Positions 33,738-45,858 of a stretch of DNA of 64,000 nucleotides are shown in pieces. The stretch is taken from positions 12,211,098 to 12,275,097 of the forward strand of contig OX359266.1 in the NCBI GenBank assembly GCA_947179155.2, read 5' to 3'. Position 1 is the stretch's first letter, and every line of letters begins with the position of its first letter. A program made the translations under genes and the position numbers. The DNA comes from Hedera helix. Taxonomy: Eukaryota > Streptophyta > Magnoliopsida > Apiales > Araliaceae. The notes beneath the pieces are model-generated. The model was not told the DNA's origin and searched no databases. It saw nothing but the letters and a program-made list of their open reading frames with translations.

Positions 33738-34849
33738 TTGTGATACCCCTGAATCCGAATATCTTGAATCTCGGGTTTAGTGCTCATGATTCACTACTTA
33801 TACAACATTCATAAGCTTAACTTTCAATAACTCGCAAAAAATATAAATAAATTCATTACAAAACGTACCATTATCCCAAGTTCCACTAACCTTAAATACA
33901 TACACCATCTCCATACAATAAAGATTTATATAAAACATATAATAATAATAATAATAAAATTTGTGTCTATCCAATCTACTCAACTGCCTTTTCTTTACCT
34001 TAGTCCTTCTCAGAATAGTCATGCATTGCTAAAAATAGTTCATAATATAGCAAGGGTAAGCAACTACTTTGCTCAACAAGTTTAAATAAACAAGGAAGAT
34101 ATATCTTGAATGAAAAAGAATTACTCTTTTGGAACTTCAACAATATACAACAATTGTGAAGGCATGCAACATACGTACTATATTTAATAAAGAGATTTGT
34201 AGAATATTTACTACGGAGTTGGTCAAAAGAACCAAGAACATAAATGAGAACTTTCCAGCTCTGAACTGAATATCTCAGAATTAAGGAGGGTTTGTCAGGG
34301 CATATCTGACTACCTCGAGAGTATTTAACAATTATAAAACTATAAATACTCAAACTGAACACTTGAGGGGATCAGACCTCTTGTATCCGATGTATATACA
34401 TAACATTCATTATTAGTGTGCGCAAAGATTTTGCTTCCAATAGATAATACCCCTTTTGTAAGGGTTGTTTTACTCAGTCTTACCATAAAAGTCCGCACCA
34501 ACTACTGGTTTGGATAACTTTTCAACAATATTCAAGGTAACGAATTAATACATGCAAATGTCTAGCCGAAATAATTGGCATAAACCATCTTCTTAAATAG
34601 TTCATATTTAGAACTAGTACATACAATGTCTAGCCCGAACAATTGACTTAGACCTATTTCTTAACCAGTTCATATTTAGAACATGACATGTGAATGCACA
34701 TAAGTGCGAATACCAATAAACCATAATAATTTGGAATAATTATCAATAATTAATCCAGCTTTGAGCAATAATACAATTATAAGTTCACAATAACTTGCGT
34801 AATAAAACGAATTTGAATTTCAGAATAACTTGCACAATAAGAATAAAGT

Positions 34850-35340
34850 TATGGTTCAGAAGAACTTGCTAAATAATAATTTGAGTAGGGTTATAGAGAA
34901 CTTGCAAAAATAAATACAAGTTAAGGTTCAGAGAACTTGCTCAATAATAATCTGAGTAGGGTTATAGAGAACTTGCAAAAATAAATACAAGATAAGGTTC
35001 GGAGAACTTGCTCAATAATAATTTGAGTAGGGTTATAGAGAACTTGCCAAAATAATTAAAAGTTAAGGTTCAGAGAACTTGCTCAATAATAATTTGAGTA
35101 GGGTTATAAAGAACTTGTAAAAATAAATACAAGTTAAGGTTCAGAGAACTTGCTCAATAATAATGTGAGTAGGGTTATAAAGAATTTGCAAAAATAAATA
35201 CAAATGTGAGTAGGGTTATAAAGAATTTGCAAAAATAAATACAAGTTAAGGTTCAGAGAACTTGCTCAATAATAATTTGAATAGGGTTATAAAGAACTTG
35301 TAAAAATAAATACAAGTTAAGGTTCAAAGAACTTGCCTTG
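34850..35340. repeat. 71-bp tandem array in the 5' LTR of E
   Basis: This is an expanded version of the array in the 3' LTR, with about seven units of the aacttgctcaataataattt type. One partial unit (about 35160-35225) is a local re-duplication of aatgtgagtagggttataaa. Confidence 0.82.
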
Positions 35341-35584
35341 AGTGTTGATTACTGCTAACCAATTTAATTAACTCCCCTTGAATAGACCTAACCATTAAAT
35401 AAGTTGATCTTTAAATTAGTATCATACATGCATTCATATAATACCCTTTTTATATGTTACCTCTCTTACACTTAACCACATAATTATATAATTAAGGATA
35501 TATTAAACACTTAGGAATTATTATCATCACTTGATAATATTTTAATCACATAAAACCTACATTAATTATTTAATATAGTTCACA

Positions 35585-36040
35585 CTCTTATATAATAATA
35601 TTAATAATTTAATAATATCTTATAAATCTTTTAATATTATTAATTATTTAATAATATTTTATTAACCATCTAATATTATTAATTATTTAATAATATTTTA
35701 TTCATATTCTAATATTATTAATCATTTAATAATATTTTATTAACCTTCTAATAATATTAATATTTTATTCATTATCTAATATAATTAATTATTTAATAAT
35801 ATTTTATTCCTATTCTAATATTATTAATTATCTAATAATATTTTATTACTTTATTAATATTATTTATCATTTAATAATATTTTATTTATTTACTAATATT
35901 ATTAAACATTTAATAATATTTTATTATTTTTCTAATATTATTATTCATTTAATAATATTTTTTTTATTTTCTAATATCATTATTCATTTAATAATATTTT
36001 ATTAATTTCTTAATATTATTAATCATTTAATAATATTTAT
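35585..36040. repeat. AT-only inverted-repeat minisatellite in the 5' LTR of E
   Basis: About a dozen units with aatattattaa, a short spacer and ttaataatatt, at the same LTR position as in the 3' LTR. Confidence 0.88.
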
Positions 36041-36342
36041 TCTCATTTACATATTAAATTCACTACTTATTATATTTAAACTACATTTATTGGATCCAAA
36101 AATAATAAAGTAATTTTTTTTAGAACATTTTTCATTTTCTAACCCGACCCGACCTAGCCAAAATTGACCCGACCCGACCTGGACAAATTGAAAAATTGGC
36201 CCAGCGCTGCCGGTGCTCAGAATGAACTGAGTCCCACTGCGCCAATGCTGGAAACAGATGGCACGAGCGCCGTTAACGCTCGAGTAATCTGCTTTGAAAA
36301 AAAAATAAGCAGATTTCAACTTGAGTTATTTTGATTAAAACT

Positions 36343-37950
36343 ATTGACTAGGTCACACTCCGATTCTTGGTTTTGATGATAACGTTATTTCAATTCTAAA
36401 ACCTTGTTTACGTCTATTGAGATATGTGCAGCAGGTTGAAAATAATGTCATGCAGCAAACTGATATTGGCACTAGATTAAAGTTACAAATGGAAAGTCTT
36501 GTGAAGCTCTATCCCGAGTCTTTAGGTTTTCATGTAAGATCTTGGCTATGACTCATATTTCAATTCAAAGCTCATTAGGTTTCATTCCATATTTAAAAAT
36601 AAATCTGTTATAAATATATCCAAATCAAGTGTCACACTAAATTGCCGAGTCAGCCATCATGGACATTCCATATTAGGATCAATTAGAATAATTAAGGGAA
36701 TCTAAATTAAATTTGGTAATTGATTGACCTTTCCAAGATTGGAGAAATTATTAAATCAAGTCATTAATACTTGATTGATTGACAATCAAGAGTTGCCATA
36801 AACAAATTGAATAAACCTTGTGTATTTTATGGTAACAATAATGGAGTGATCTTTTGTTTCCATTAATGCTGACCGTGACTGCTACAAACTTGCAACCATT
36901 TATGAAATGACTATTTCCTTGACCTACATGTGTCAAAAAGATATTTCCAAGATTGTGCTTCAAAACATATATTATTGGAATCATCATTATATGGGAATAA
37001 AGCTACTTTAATTCGTGATCCTCTTTATCAATCACAGGTAATCACTGGAAAAATCTCTTGAATAGTTACCAAGTTCAAAAAGGTCAAACGGTAATTATTG
37101 TTATAGATCCTCCCTAACGACTAGTTTTCAGAAGTGTATATATATCCTGTCTAGCAAAACAAACAAATACGAATAATATTGATGTTACACTGAGTTTGTT
37201 AAAAAAAAAAGAAACACTGCACAGCAAGTATTATTCTCTCACGAAAACAACTGTTACACTGCTGATGGTCACTTGACAATCTGATTTTGTTCCCAGCGGT
37301 AAATCAGTTGAGAATTATATGGTGATATCTTAACTTTTGATCATTGCATTTAGATTTGAGCTTTGAGTTGTTATATAATTCTTGCTTTGATCATAGTGTT
37401 TTCTGTAATCAATTTTAAGGACTGTACTAATCTATTTTCTATTTGTAGGGTTTGTTACAATAAGTTTCAGGTTAGCTTAATAGCTTTGCGAGTAAGAGTA
37501 CCCAAGTAAGTGCATAGGTGTGCACAAAGGAGCATAGGTGCTCGGGAGGAATTTTCCTCAAAGTGTGGGAACTGTTATTATAAGAAGGTGTTGTAAGGCA
37601 AAAATATTTAATAAAAAGAAGTCTCCAATACCATTTGGTATTGCACGTGGAGTAGGCCACTAGAGTAGAAGATAGGGGGCGAACCACGTAAAAATTCGCG
37701 TGTTAATGTGATTGGTTACTTTCATTATCTATATAAACTGCTAACTCAACACATCACATTTATTTCCAAGCAAAACTGATCATGTCATCTAAATTCCATT
37801 AACAGTGTAATTCAGTCTCTAAATCAACAACTAGAACTTATTCATTCAGCAAACTGTTTTACTTACTGTTTAGTTAAATCACGAAAATCGGACATAGTTT
37901 ACTCCACACTTATTCAACCCCCCTTCTAAGTGTGCCTGTTTAAATTTCAT
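36343..37950 (+). mobile_element. Insertion G in the E LTR, probably a solo copia LTR
   Basis: The E 3' LTR reads gattaaaacttgtac without a break, whereas here 1608 bp separate two copies of aaact (36338-36342 and 37951-37955), a 5-bp TSD. The insert has ttggttttgatgataac near its start, a TATA-like tatatatatcc near 37138, and cttattcaaccccccttcta near its end. The first and last of these are common in plant Ty1/copia LTRs in plus orientation. No coding frame is seen. The ends (attgactagg and aaatttcat) lack a clear TG...CA pair, so the class is inferred. Confidence 0.6.
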
Positions 37951-38671
37951 AAACTTGTACAAAATGACATCTACACATCCACATGACACAAACTCAGTTT
38001 TGTTATCTTCATAACTTCTTGTTTTACAATATTTCATGGTACGATCACATTTTTGAAAACGTTCTGACAAAAAATTTAGGATCAATCGACTAGGGTTTCA
38101 AAAACAACCTCTTTTAGTAAAAGGACCATAACTTGTTCATTTCTTCATATTTTTCAATCGTTCAAGTTAGATTGTCTTCATAACACATAAACCTATCATT
38201 CAAGACTCATAGATCATAAAAACAACTTACACATCTCAAATCATAAATCACCAACCTAGACATTTAGCTTGGGTTTTAAAACCAAACATGCTTATACAAC
38301 CATTTCTTCTATTATTTTTCATACAAAACATGTTAAAACACATATCTAGCATATTTAACCATATATCTTCTTCAAATAGACTCTTCCACAACTAACATGA
38401 CAGAACATACTATAAACAATAATGTACATCTATGAACTAAAGTTTTGAGATGAGAAAACTTGTAAACCTTATAAATTTTGAATGCTTGATATTGCTAGCT
38501 CTCTTCCTTCTCTACACGAAATGCTCTCTAGCCAACCTTCTTGGTGATTTAGCTAACAAGCTCTTCTAACTCACAACTTCCTTATTCTTTTCTCTCTACA
38601 CTTTCTCTCTCTTTTTGGAACTTAGTAGAATAAGTAAATGAGCCAACTCTTGCTCAAGACATAAAAGCTCT

Positions 38672-38681
38672 CTATTTATAG
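38672..38681 (-). promoter_or_regulatory. TATA box of the E 5' LTR
   Basis: CTATAAATAG on the minus strand, followed by an AGAGAGC purine stretch. It is conserved at 22249-22258 in the other LTR. The equivalents are 44675-44686 in A (CTTATAAATAAG) and 50939-50948 in LTR I (CTATATATAG). Confidence 0.65.
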
Positions 38682-39753
38682 AACTCTTCTAGACTTACTT
38701 AACATCTCCTAATTAACCAATGTTAGTCACTTAGTAGCTTAATTCATGCTTACTATTACCTTGAATGACCTTCATGAATGACATCCATCACATAACTTAT
38801 CAAGCAACTAATTGTGTATAAAACACTCAACATCAAAACTAGCTAGACACCGCATCGGGGCCCCACCTTGACCGGCCATTTGGCCATTTTTCTACCATTT
38901 TTGGTTTATTTTTATTCCAATTATATTTATATATCTACCCATATATATATACACGCATATATATATTTTTATATGACGAATACTTGGATTTATTTAGGCT
39001 ACACAATGGATCACTAAATTAAGTTCATTTGGACTTTGAATTACCATTGATTGGGCTCAACCATTTACTTCATTTAGGCTACTAATTCAAGCATTTCATT
39101 TATTAACATTTTGCTCCTAGTATTTAAATCAATTGGGTTAACTATACTAACTTACAAGACTTGGAATTGTACAAGTGTTGGGCTAGTGATTAAATTTAAT
39201 TGGACTCATCATTTAATTAACACATTAATTTAATTACATAATCCAATTAAACTTACTATTTATAAGTCAATTAGACTACCTAATTGGGTTAGTTTATAAA
39301 CTACTAACATTTAACATATATGGGACCTATTTCATAAGCCATAACACACATACATATAAGTGATACAACTTGATTCAATAAACTACCTCATAACCTTTCA
39401 TTGGGCTTGTGATATAACTAACCACATAACCTACACATATAACCACATTGAGTTAACTTTAATAATTTATTTATTCATTTTTCATCATTAATCTTATAAG
39501 TAATTTACTTGTTAATTATTAACTTCTTATTTGTCATTCAAGGCCATCATTCAAGCTTTGTGATCTCATCACAAAAGCTCTTCTTATATTTATAATTTAT
39601 TCTTTAAGTAATTCGAATAAATTTAATTAATTAACTTATCGCCTCTCATCATACAACATCAACACATACATATCATTACACATCATATTTATTCATAAAT
39701 AGAATATACATAAAAAAAATTAGGTTCGTAATTTTCTCAGTCATTACATCCAC

Positions 39754-40772
39754 TCCTTCCGTCACTCTTCCTCTTCGGACAATCTTTGATCTGATGGTCC
39801 GCAGCTACACATGAGAAACAACCTCCCTTCCTAGGTTTGGGACAATTAGGAGCGATATGCCCTTCTTGTCCACAATTATAACAGATGTTCTTGCCCTTCA
39901 TGCACTCCCCTGAATGTTTCTTCCCGTATTTACTGCATTTGTTTTCTTTCTTCTGATCGCTTCCCTGGGGTGTCCCCAAACTATTGTTGTTCCAATTGCG
40001 CTTATTGTTGTTGCTGCCTCCACTATTATTATTATTATTTCCACCTTCACTTCTCTTTTTGTTCCTTTCCTGGTTATACTTAGATAACGCCTCGTTTCTT
40101 CCTTCAGCTGTGATTGATTTCTTTAGTAGAGTTAAGAATGAATCAATTTGTAGCATTGTCGCCTTTTGAATATCCAAGGTTTCAAACCATTCTCATATCT
40201 TCTGGTCTTGCGTTCCTCTGTGTCAACCTGATGCGGAGCGAATCTGGCCAACTCATTAAATTTTGTCGCATACTCAAGTACCGACATATTCTCTTGCTTT
40301 AGCTCTAAAAATCTAGCCTCCATTCTACTCTTCATACTTTTTAAAAAGTAGTTCTCGTCAAATATCTCCTTAAACCTTGCCCAGGATACCAAACTTTCTC
40401 CAACGCTATTCTGATTGGCTTCCCACCAGAAATTGGCTTATCCCTTCATCATGTAGGTAGAAAAATAGTCTTTTGCTCCTCTACCACTCTTGCAATAACA
40501 AACGCCTTTTCTATCTCCTTTATCCATCACTAGGCTTCGATTAGGTACATCGTTCCCCTAAATTTCGGCGGTCCGACTGTTTTGAAACCTTTGAAGTTTG
40601 CTAACTGAGTCGGCGGTGGGGGCGGATTCCCTACTACTGGATGTCGATTCTGCATCGCCTCTGTCAGCATATCAACAAAATTTTGCATTGGGTCTACGTT
40701 GTGTCCTCCCTCGTCATTATTAACTGACTCTTCCCCTCCTTGATTTCTTGGTGGTTATCTACGTGGCACCAT
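39754..40772 (-). pseudogene. Element A gag with two CCHC zinc knuckles, broken
   Basis: The frame starts at 40772 (MVPRR) and has early stops near codon 6 and near 40540 and 40440. A capsid-type stretch (ARFKEIFDENYFLKSMKSRM, FNELARFAPH) is readable at 40392-40180. A frameshift near 40165 leads into the nucleocapsid: an Asn/Gly/Lys-rich linker, a degenerate CSKYGKKHSGEC, and the knuckles CYNCGQEGHIAPNC and CFSCVAADHQIKDC. It runs to the TSD of E at 39753; protease resumes at 19248, so gag and pol were one frame before E inserted. Confidence 0.92.
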
Positions 40773-41126
40773 TGTTTGATTAAAGAAACAAGAAAACTTC
40801 TAAATTATTATAATTTCTAAAATCTTATTCTTTTAACTTTTAAGCGTTAACTATTGTATGCAAGGATTTCACCCAATCAAACACATAATCATAAAACATA
40901 ACTGCATTTATATTTGTATGCTAAAATAATAGTGCATAGCACTTTACGTCACTAGCATACTGTTATAAATGTCTCTATCTCTGAAAGGCTATAAAAGATG
41001 GGATCTAATATAAATATATCCCACAACTTCCTAGAGTTGAGATTTACAAACATGTTAACCATCTATCAAAACAAAAGTTAGATTCTACTGCATTTATATA
41101 CATACAACATCATAAAATAACTAATA
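40773..41126 (-). other. Spacer between coiled-coil ORF and gag in element A
   Basis: About 350 bp of AT-rich DNA with no frame or repeat that I can see. Confidence 0.6.
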
Positions 41127-42005
41127 CTAATGACTATGCATTCCCCGCCGAATCGTATCATCATACTCCTCATCCCCTATGACCATCACCAAGCTCTTAC
41201 TGATAGTGTGCATAAACTGGCCCTCCTCAGCTAGGTAGTAGTGCACTCTGCTCTGAACTCTACCAAATGAAGAACGATAAACGTAACTGAGCCTATCGAT
41301 CCTCACCCTTTTCTCACGGACCTCATCCTCCAGCTCCAACATCTGCTCATGGGGTGCATCTCTCTGAGACTCCATCTCAATACTGTCCTTTATCGCCTCC
41401 TGCCAAAGGACCCGGATGTCCTGTTTCTCTATCTGCACTTGTTGAACCTTCAGCTCAGCCTATACTAATCTAACCTCAATCATCGCTAACATAGCCTGTA
41501 GCTCAATATCCTGATCAACTAACTGATTGGTCACTAACCCAAAGTGCTCCACAGAGTACTCATAACCCTGTACCTGCTCCTCTAGTCTTGCTATCTACTC
41601 ATTTAGCTCTGTGTTCTCGCCAGAGAATTGATAAGCTGTTACTTTATACTGATCCTACAAATACTGGTGGGTCAGGTTCTCCTCTTCTAAATGCTGGACT
41701 CTTACCTCCAGCTCCTCGTTCGTAGTCAGCCCCTCGATAATGTCACTGGTCGTAGTGCCCATGCCTTCAGCCGACTCCTTCTCCTCAGATTCTGACCCAG
41801 CCTCATATCCATTGTATGGCCTCATTACACCACCTCTGATTGTCTCCTCTCTCTCTTCCATCTCCGGATCAGACTCGGGATCTTTTATCGGTGTAGCCAC
41901 CAGCGGTTGTGCAGTATCCATGTGGATAACAATGTAATCCTCCTCAGCTGTGTGACTAGACTGTCCAATCTCAGGCATCCTACAATCACACAAATAACAC
42001 GACAT
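41127..42005 (-). pseudogene. Element A leader ORF: acidic, coiled-coil protein, broken
   Basis: A single register of 293 codons lies between the primer site and gag, interrupted by three stops (near 41655, 41595 and 41460). The likely start is MPEIGQSSH (about 41978). The first 90 residues are acidic (DPESDPEMEEREE, ESEEKESAEG). The rest is heptad-like (LEVRVQHLEEENL, MLELEDEVREKRVRIDRL), consistent with a coiled coil. It is not gag, which follows separately with its own start, and the function is unknown. The E leader remnant at 33315-33535 looks like the same ORF. Confidence 0.65.
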
Positions 42006-42172
42006 TAGTATCGCAATAAAATATATTTATTGATGAAATAAAAGTATATTTAATTGTGTTACTCTTCATCTCGATGAATTTCCTCAATTCATCTCCTATA
42101 ACTCTAAATGAGTTTACACTTCTAAGGTTATATCTTAAAGTTTCGCAACCTAAAGTTATATATAACTTATCA

Positions 42173-42187
42173 GCTCTGATACCAACA
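42173..42187 (-). promoter_or_regulatory. Primer-binding site of element A
   Basis: The minus strand after the 5' LTR reads TGTTGGTATCAGAGC, the complement of the initiator-Met-tRNA 3' end as used by most plant LTR elements. Confidence 0.93.
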
Positions 42188-45100
42188 TGTGACGATCCCA
42201 AATTCGAGTTCCATAACCTCAAGTTTGGTTCTCACTATTTCAAAATATAATAACAACTAAATATACAGTCTTCATTAATCTAACGAAAAATACATATTGT
42301 TCCTTACAAAAAGGTATTACAATCCAAAGGTCTTTAACCTTAACATTCATCAGATCTATCTTAAGGGATTACAAAAGATTACAAAGGTAATTATGTATTA
42401 AGCAATTAATTAATTAACATGTAATAGTCTAATCTAAGCTTTGACTTTTTCATTGCCTTTGTCCTTTTTAAAGCATTCGGGTTTTGCTGAAAAATGAGTC
42501 ATAATATAGCAAGAATGAGTAACTAGCTTGCTAGCAAGTTTAAGAACAGATAATACAAGATATATCATGATTGAATGAGAAATAACATCAATGGTTTCAA
42601 CAATAGATAATAATTGTGAAAGAACAAGAATCAATTTTTCAATGTACAAGCAATAATTGAATCTTCACTGCTGAGTGGCCTTAAGGACCATGAACTACTG
42701 CTTAAGGTAAGTCAGATATATATCTGACACCTTGATAGTTTGGTACTCGAGGGGATCAACCTCTTGTACCTTATGTATATGCATAATATTCAAACATATT
42801 GCGTAAAAGTTGGTTTCCCGAATATAATCCCCTTATCTAGGGTTGTTCGTTCTCAGTCTTACTGTAAGAATCTGCACCAACCAATGATTTGGATAAGCTC
42901 TTAAAATATTCAAATTGATGAATCTATATATGCAGTGTCTAACCGAAATAATTAGCTTAAACATTCTTAAACAGCTCTTGATTTAATGAAACATAAATCA
43001 TGCAAATGCACTATGTGCGAATACAATAACAATGTAGATGTGAAATAATTTTAAATAATTAAACCACTCAAAACTCTGACAAAATTAAATACAAGTCTAG
43101 GAACTTGATCAATAATAATTTGAATAGGTTTAGAGAACTTGCAGAAAAAAATAAATATTATAATTTGAATAGGTTTAATCATTTAATAATATTTTATTAA
43201 CTTTATAATATTATTAATTATTTAATAATATTTTATTTTATTTTTAATATTATTAATCATTTAATAATATTTTATTAACTTTATAATATTATTAATCCTT
43301 TAATAATATTTTATTCATTTTTTAATGTTATTAATCATTTAATAATATTTTATTAACTTTATAATTTTATTAATCCTTTAATAATATTTTATTCATTTTC
43401 TAATATTATTAATTATTTAATAATATTTTATTAACTTTATAATATTATTAATTATATAATAATATTTTATTTATTTTTTAATATTATTAATTATTTAATA
43501 ATATTTTATTAACTTTATAATATTATTAATCCTTTAATAATATTTTATTCATTTTTTAATGTTATTAATCATTTAATAAAATTTTATTAATTTTATAATA
43601 TTATTAATTATTTAATAATATTTTATTTATTTTCTAATATTATTAATCATTTAATAATATTTTATTAACTTTGTAATATTATTAATCTTTTAATAATGTT
43701 TTATTCATTTTATAACTTGTTAAATTAACTCTCTATAATATTTAAATCACATTAATTGGATTCCATAACAATAAAATAATTTTTAAAACATTTTTCAACT
43801 TTTTGACCCTAACCGACCTGACCCGGTTCAGAAAACATTTGTTTTCTTGAAAAAGGTATTGCGCCCCAGTACTGTACTGCAAAAACATTTTTTAACTTTT
43901 TTCAAATTTTTCAATTTTGACACTTTTGATTCAAACTTGCATAAAATGAAATTCACACATCCAAATGACACAAAATTAGTTTTGTTATCTTCCTAATTTT
44001 TTGTTTTACAACATTTCATGGTTCGATCACATTTTTGAAAATGCTTTGACATGAAATTTACGATCGATCCATCTATGATTTTCAAAATGACACGTTTTTC
44101 GGTAAAATTAACTTCTTCATTTTCTCATATTTTTTAGAGATTCAAGTTGGGTTATCTTCATAACTCATACATATAACTTTATAGACATAGAAATCAAATA
44201 TCCAACTTGTACATATCTCAAACTACTACAGTAAATAGCACATAACTAACTAGGATTTTACCGGTAAAATATTATATGAATTTTTCCTCTATTTATTTGC
44301 ATATCACACATATAAATACATGTAATAAACATACTAAACTATGAATCTACCTATATATTATGGCTTTAGACTTTTAGAGCCTCAAAATAAGTTTTGATCG
44401 GTTAAAAATATATTTTGACTACTTAAAACATATATAGACCATAGAAATGACATATTAAGGATATAGAACACTTTTGAACCTCTTAGACTTGAAAGTTCTT
44501 CCTCTTATCCTTCCAAAGTAGGTTATGAGATTATATGTCATCCTCCAAACTCCTCTTCTAGTAATATCTTCCACATTTGAAGTGTTTCACTCTCAACTAT
44601 CACTAGAACTCTCGCTTTCTCTCTAGAAATGCTAGACAAATGAAATGACCAACCTATTAAAGCTTGGTGGAGGTCTTATTTATAAGACTTTGGTAACCTC
44701 TCATTAACTTTTTAATCAACTAGCATTGGTGCAATTAGAGGCTAATTTGTACTTACTATTTGAGTGATTGACAAGAGGATTAATATGTTAATTGACTAGG
44801 GTTGGTGAGCAACTAAAATAAAGTGTATAAATGAAGCAATATTGCACAACACTTCACCTCAAGTGGGGCCCACTCATGACCGACCAAATGGCTTTTTTGG
44901 CTTCCAATTTTGATTTATTTTTCCTCTTTTTATATACATACATATATCTATTGACCAATCTTTGACTTAGTTTGGACTCCACATTAGATTTAGTAATTAA
45001 ATATGTTGGACTCCTTCATTTAATTTGTTTGAGCTCAAATTATTTATTCCATTGGGCTAATATTAACTAACACATGCTACATTTAATTAAATTAAGTGTT

Positions 45101-45388
45101 GGGCTAGTATAAATATAACATGAATCAATATTTAATTAAATATATAGACTATTATGTTACTTTATTAGACCTAGTTTAATATATCATTTGGACTTAAAAT
45201 ATAATTCAATTAGACTTACTTTAATAATTTATTCTACCACCTTGCTATCCTACATGATAAATGTACACATACACAAGTATATTCCTTCAATTATTTAATA
45301 CACAAATAATTAATACAAAAATTTTAATTAGTTGCTATTTATTTAATAATTATAATTACAATGATACATAGAATTCGTGGTTATTACA
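42188..45388 (-). mobile_element. 5' LTR of element A (oldest Ty3/gypsy element of the nest)
   Basis: The minus strand runs from TGTAATAACCACG (45388) to GGGATCGTCACA (42188), 3201 bp. It holds an AT minisatellite (43163-43712), a short GC-richer block (about 43800-43885), a TATA box (44675-44686) and no coding frame. The other LTR of A would lie left of the window. The five flanking bases gtcaa (45389-45393) are the expected TSD but cannot be paired here. Confidence 0.88.
43163..43712. repeat. AT-only inverted-repeat minisatellite in the A LTR
   Basis: Alternating aatattattaa and ttaataatatt arms with spacers tcat, ttat and cctt, in units of about 38-40 bp. Confidence 0.88.
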
Positions 45389-45858
45389 GTCAACCAGTTC
45401 AATCTGAGTTTTGATCGGTTCACTTAAAAAACTAATTTTTTGGGCTAAAACGGACAGGAGAATCGATCGGTTTTGATTTTTAAATCTTTGGTTTTAAGGT
45501 TTAAATTGTTTGGTACGAGACTTTTGTTAAAACTGTTTGCGTTAAACCTTTAACACGCAATCTCGTGAGTGAGGGTGATAAAAGATGACTATAAAAAAGT
45601 ATATATAAAATAATGTGTCAAATTATAATTAATGAATCCATCATATATGAGTAAATCCAATGATTATAACTAATAATTATCATCTATATTATTTTGCATC
45701 TTAATTTTATATGCAATCTTTTGTCATCAAAACATTATTGTAAGCTACCTACAATTATATTTATACCTTTTTTTGTTTATTTAATTAATTTAAAAAAATT
45801 AAAAATTAATATTAATTTATTCAATTTTGATTAACCCAATTGTCAGTATTGAGCTACT
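45389..45858. other. Spacer between A and solo LTR H, older host DNA
   Basis: About 470 bp between the LTR end of A and the target duplication of H. It starts with a tcaaccagttcaatc-type stretch like the ends of some degraded DNA transposons. No gene is visible. Confidence 0.5.

Larger units (their letters stand above)
19254..39748 (-). mobile_element. Element E: Ty3/gypsy LTR element inserted in A, interior mostly deleted
   Basis: The left end is tgtgatgcccccaaatccgg and the right end cagtcattaca, which are TGTAATGACTG...GGGCATCACA on the minus strand, with a 5-bp TSD on both sides. The right (5') LTR is 33739-39748, including 1.6 kb of insertion G. It is preceded on the internal side by a primer site (33724-33737) and about 400 bp of leader. 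The left (3') LTR is 19254-22901 and lacks its first 450 bp or so. No gag or pol of E remains; element F occupies the gap. LTRs differ at many sites, so E is much older than D. Confidence 0.9.
33739..39748 (-). repeat. 5' LTR of element E, about 4.4 kb plus insertion G
   Basis: The minus strand runs from TGTAATGACTGAG (39748) to GGGGTATCACA (33739). Total length is 6010 bp, or about 4.4 kb without G and its TSD. It contains the 71-bp array (34850-35340), the AT minisatellite (35585-36040), a GC-richer block with GACCCGACCCGACC (about 36140-36290) and a TATA box (38672-38681, CTATAAATAG on the minus strand). Confidence 0.9.
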
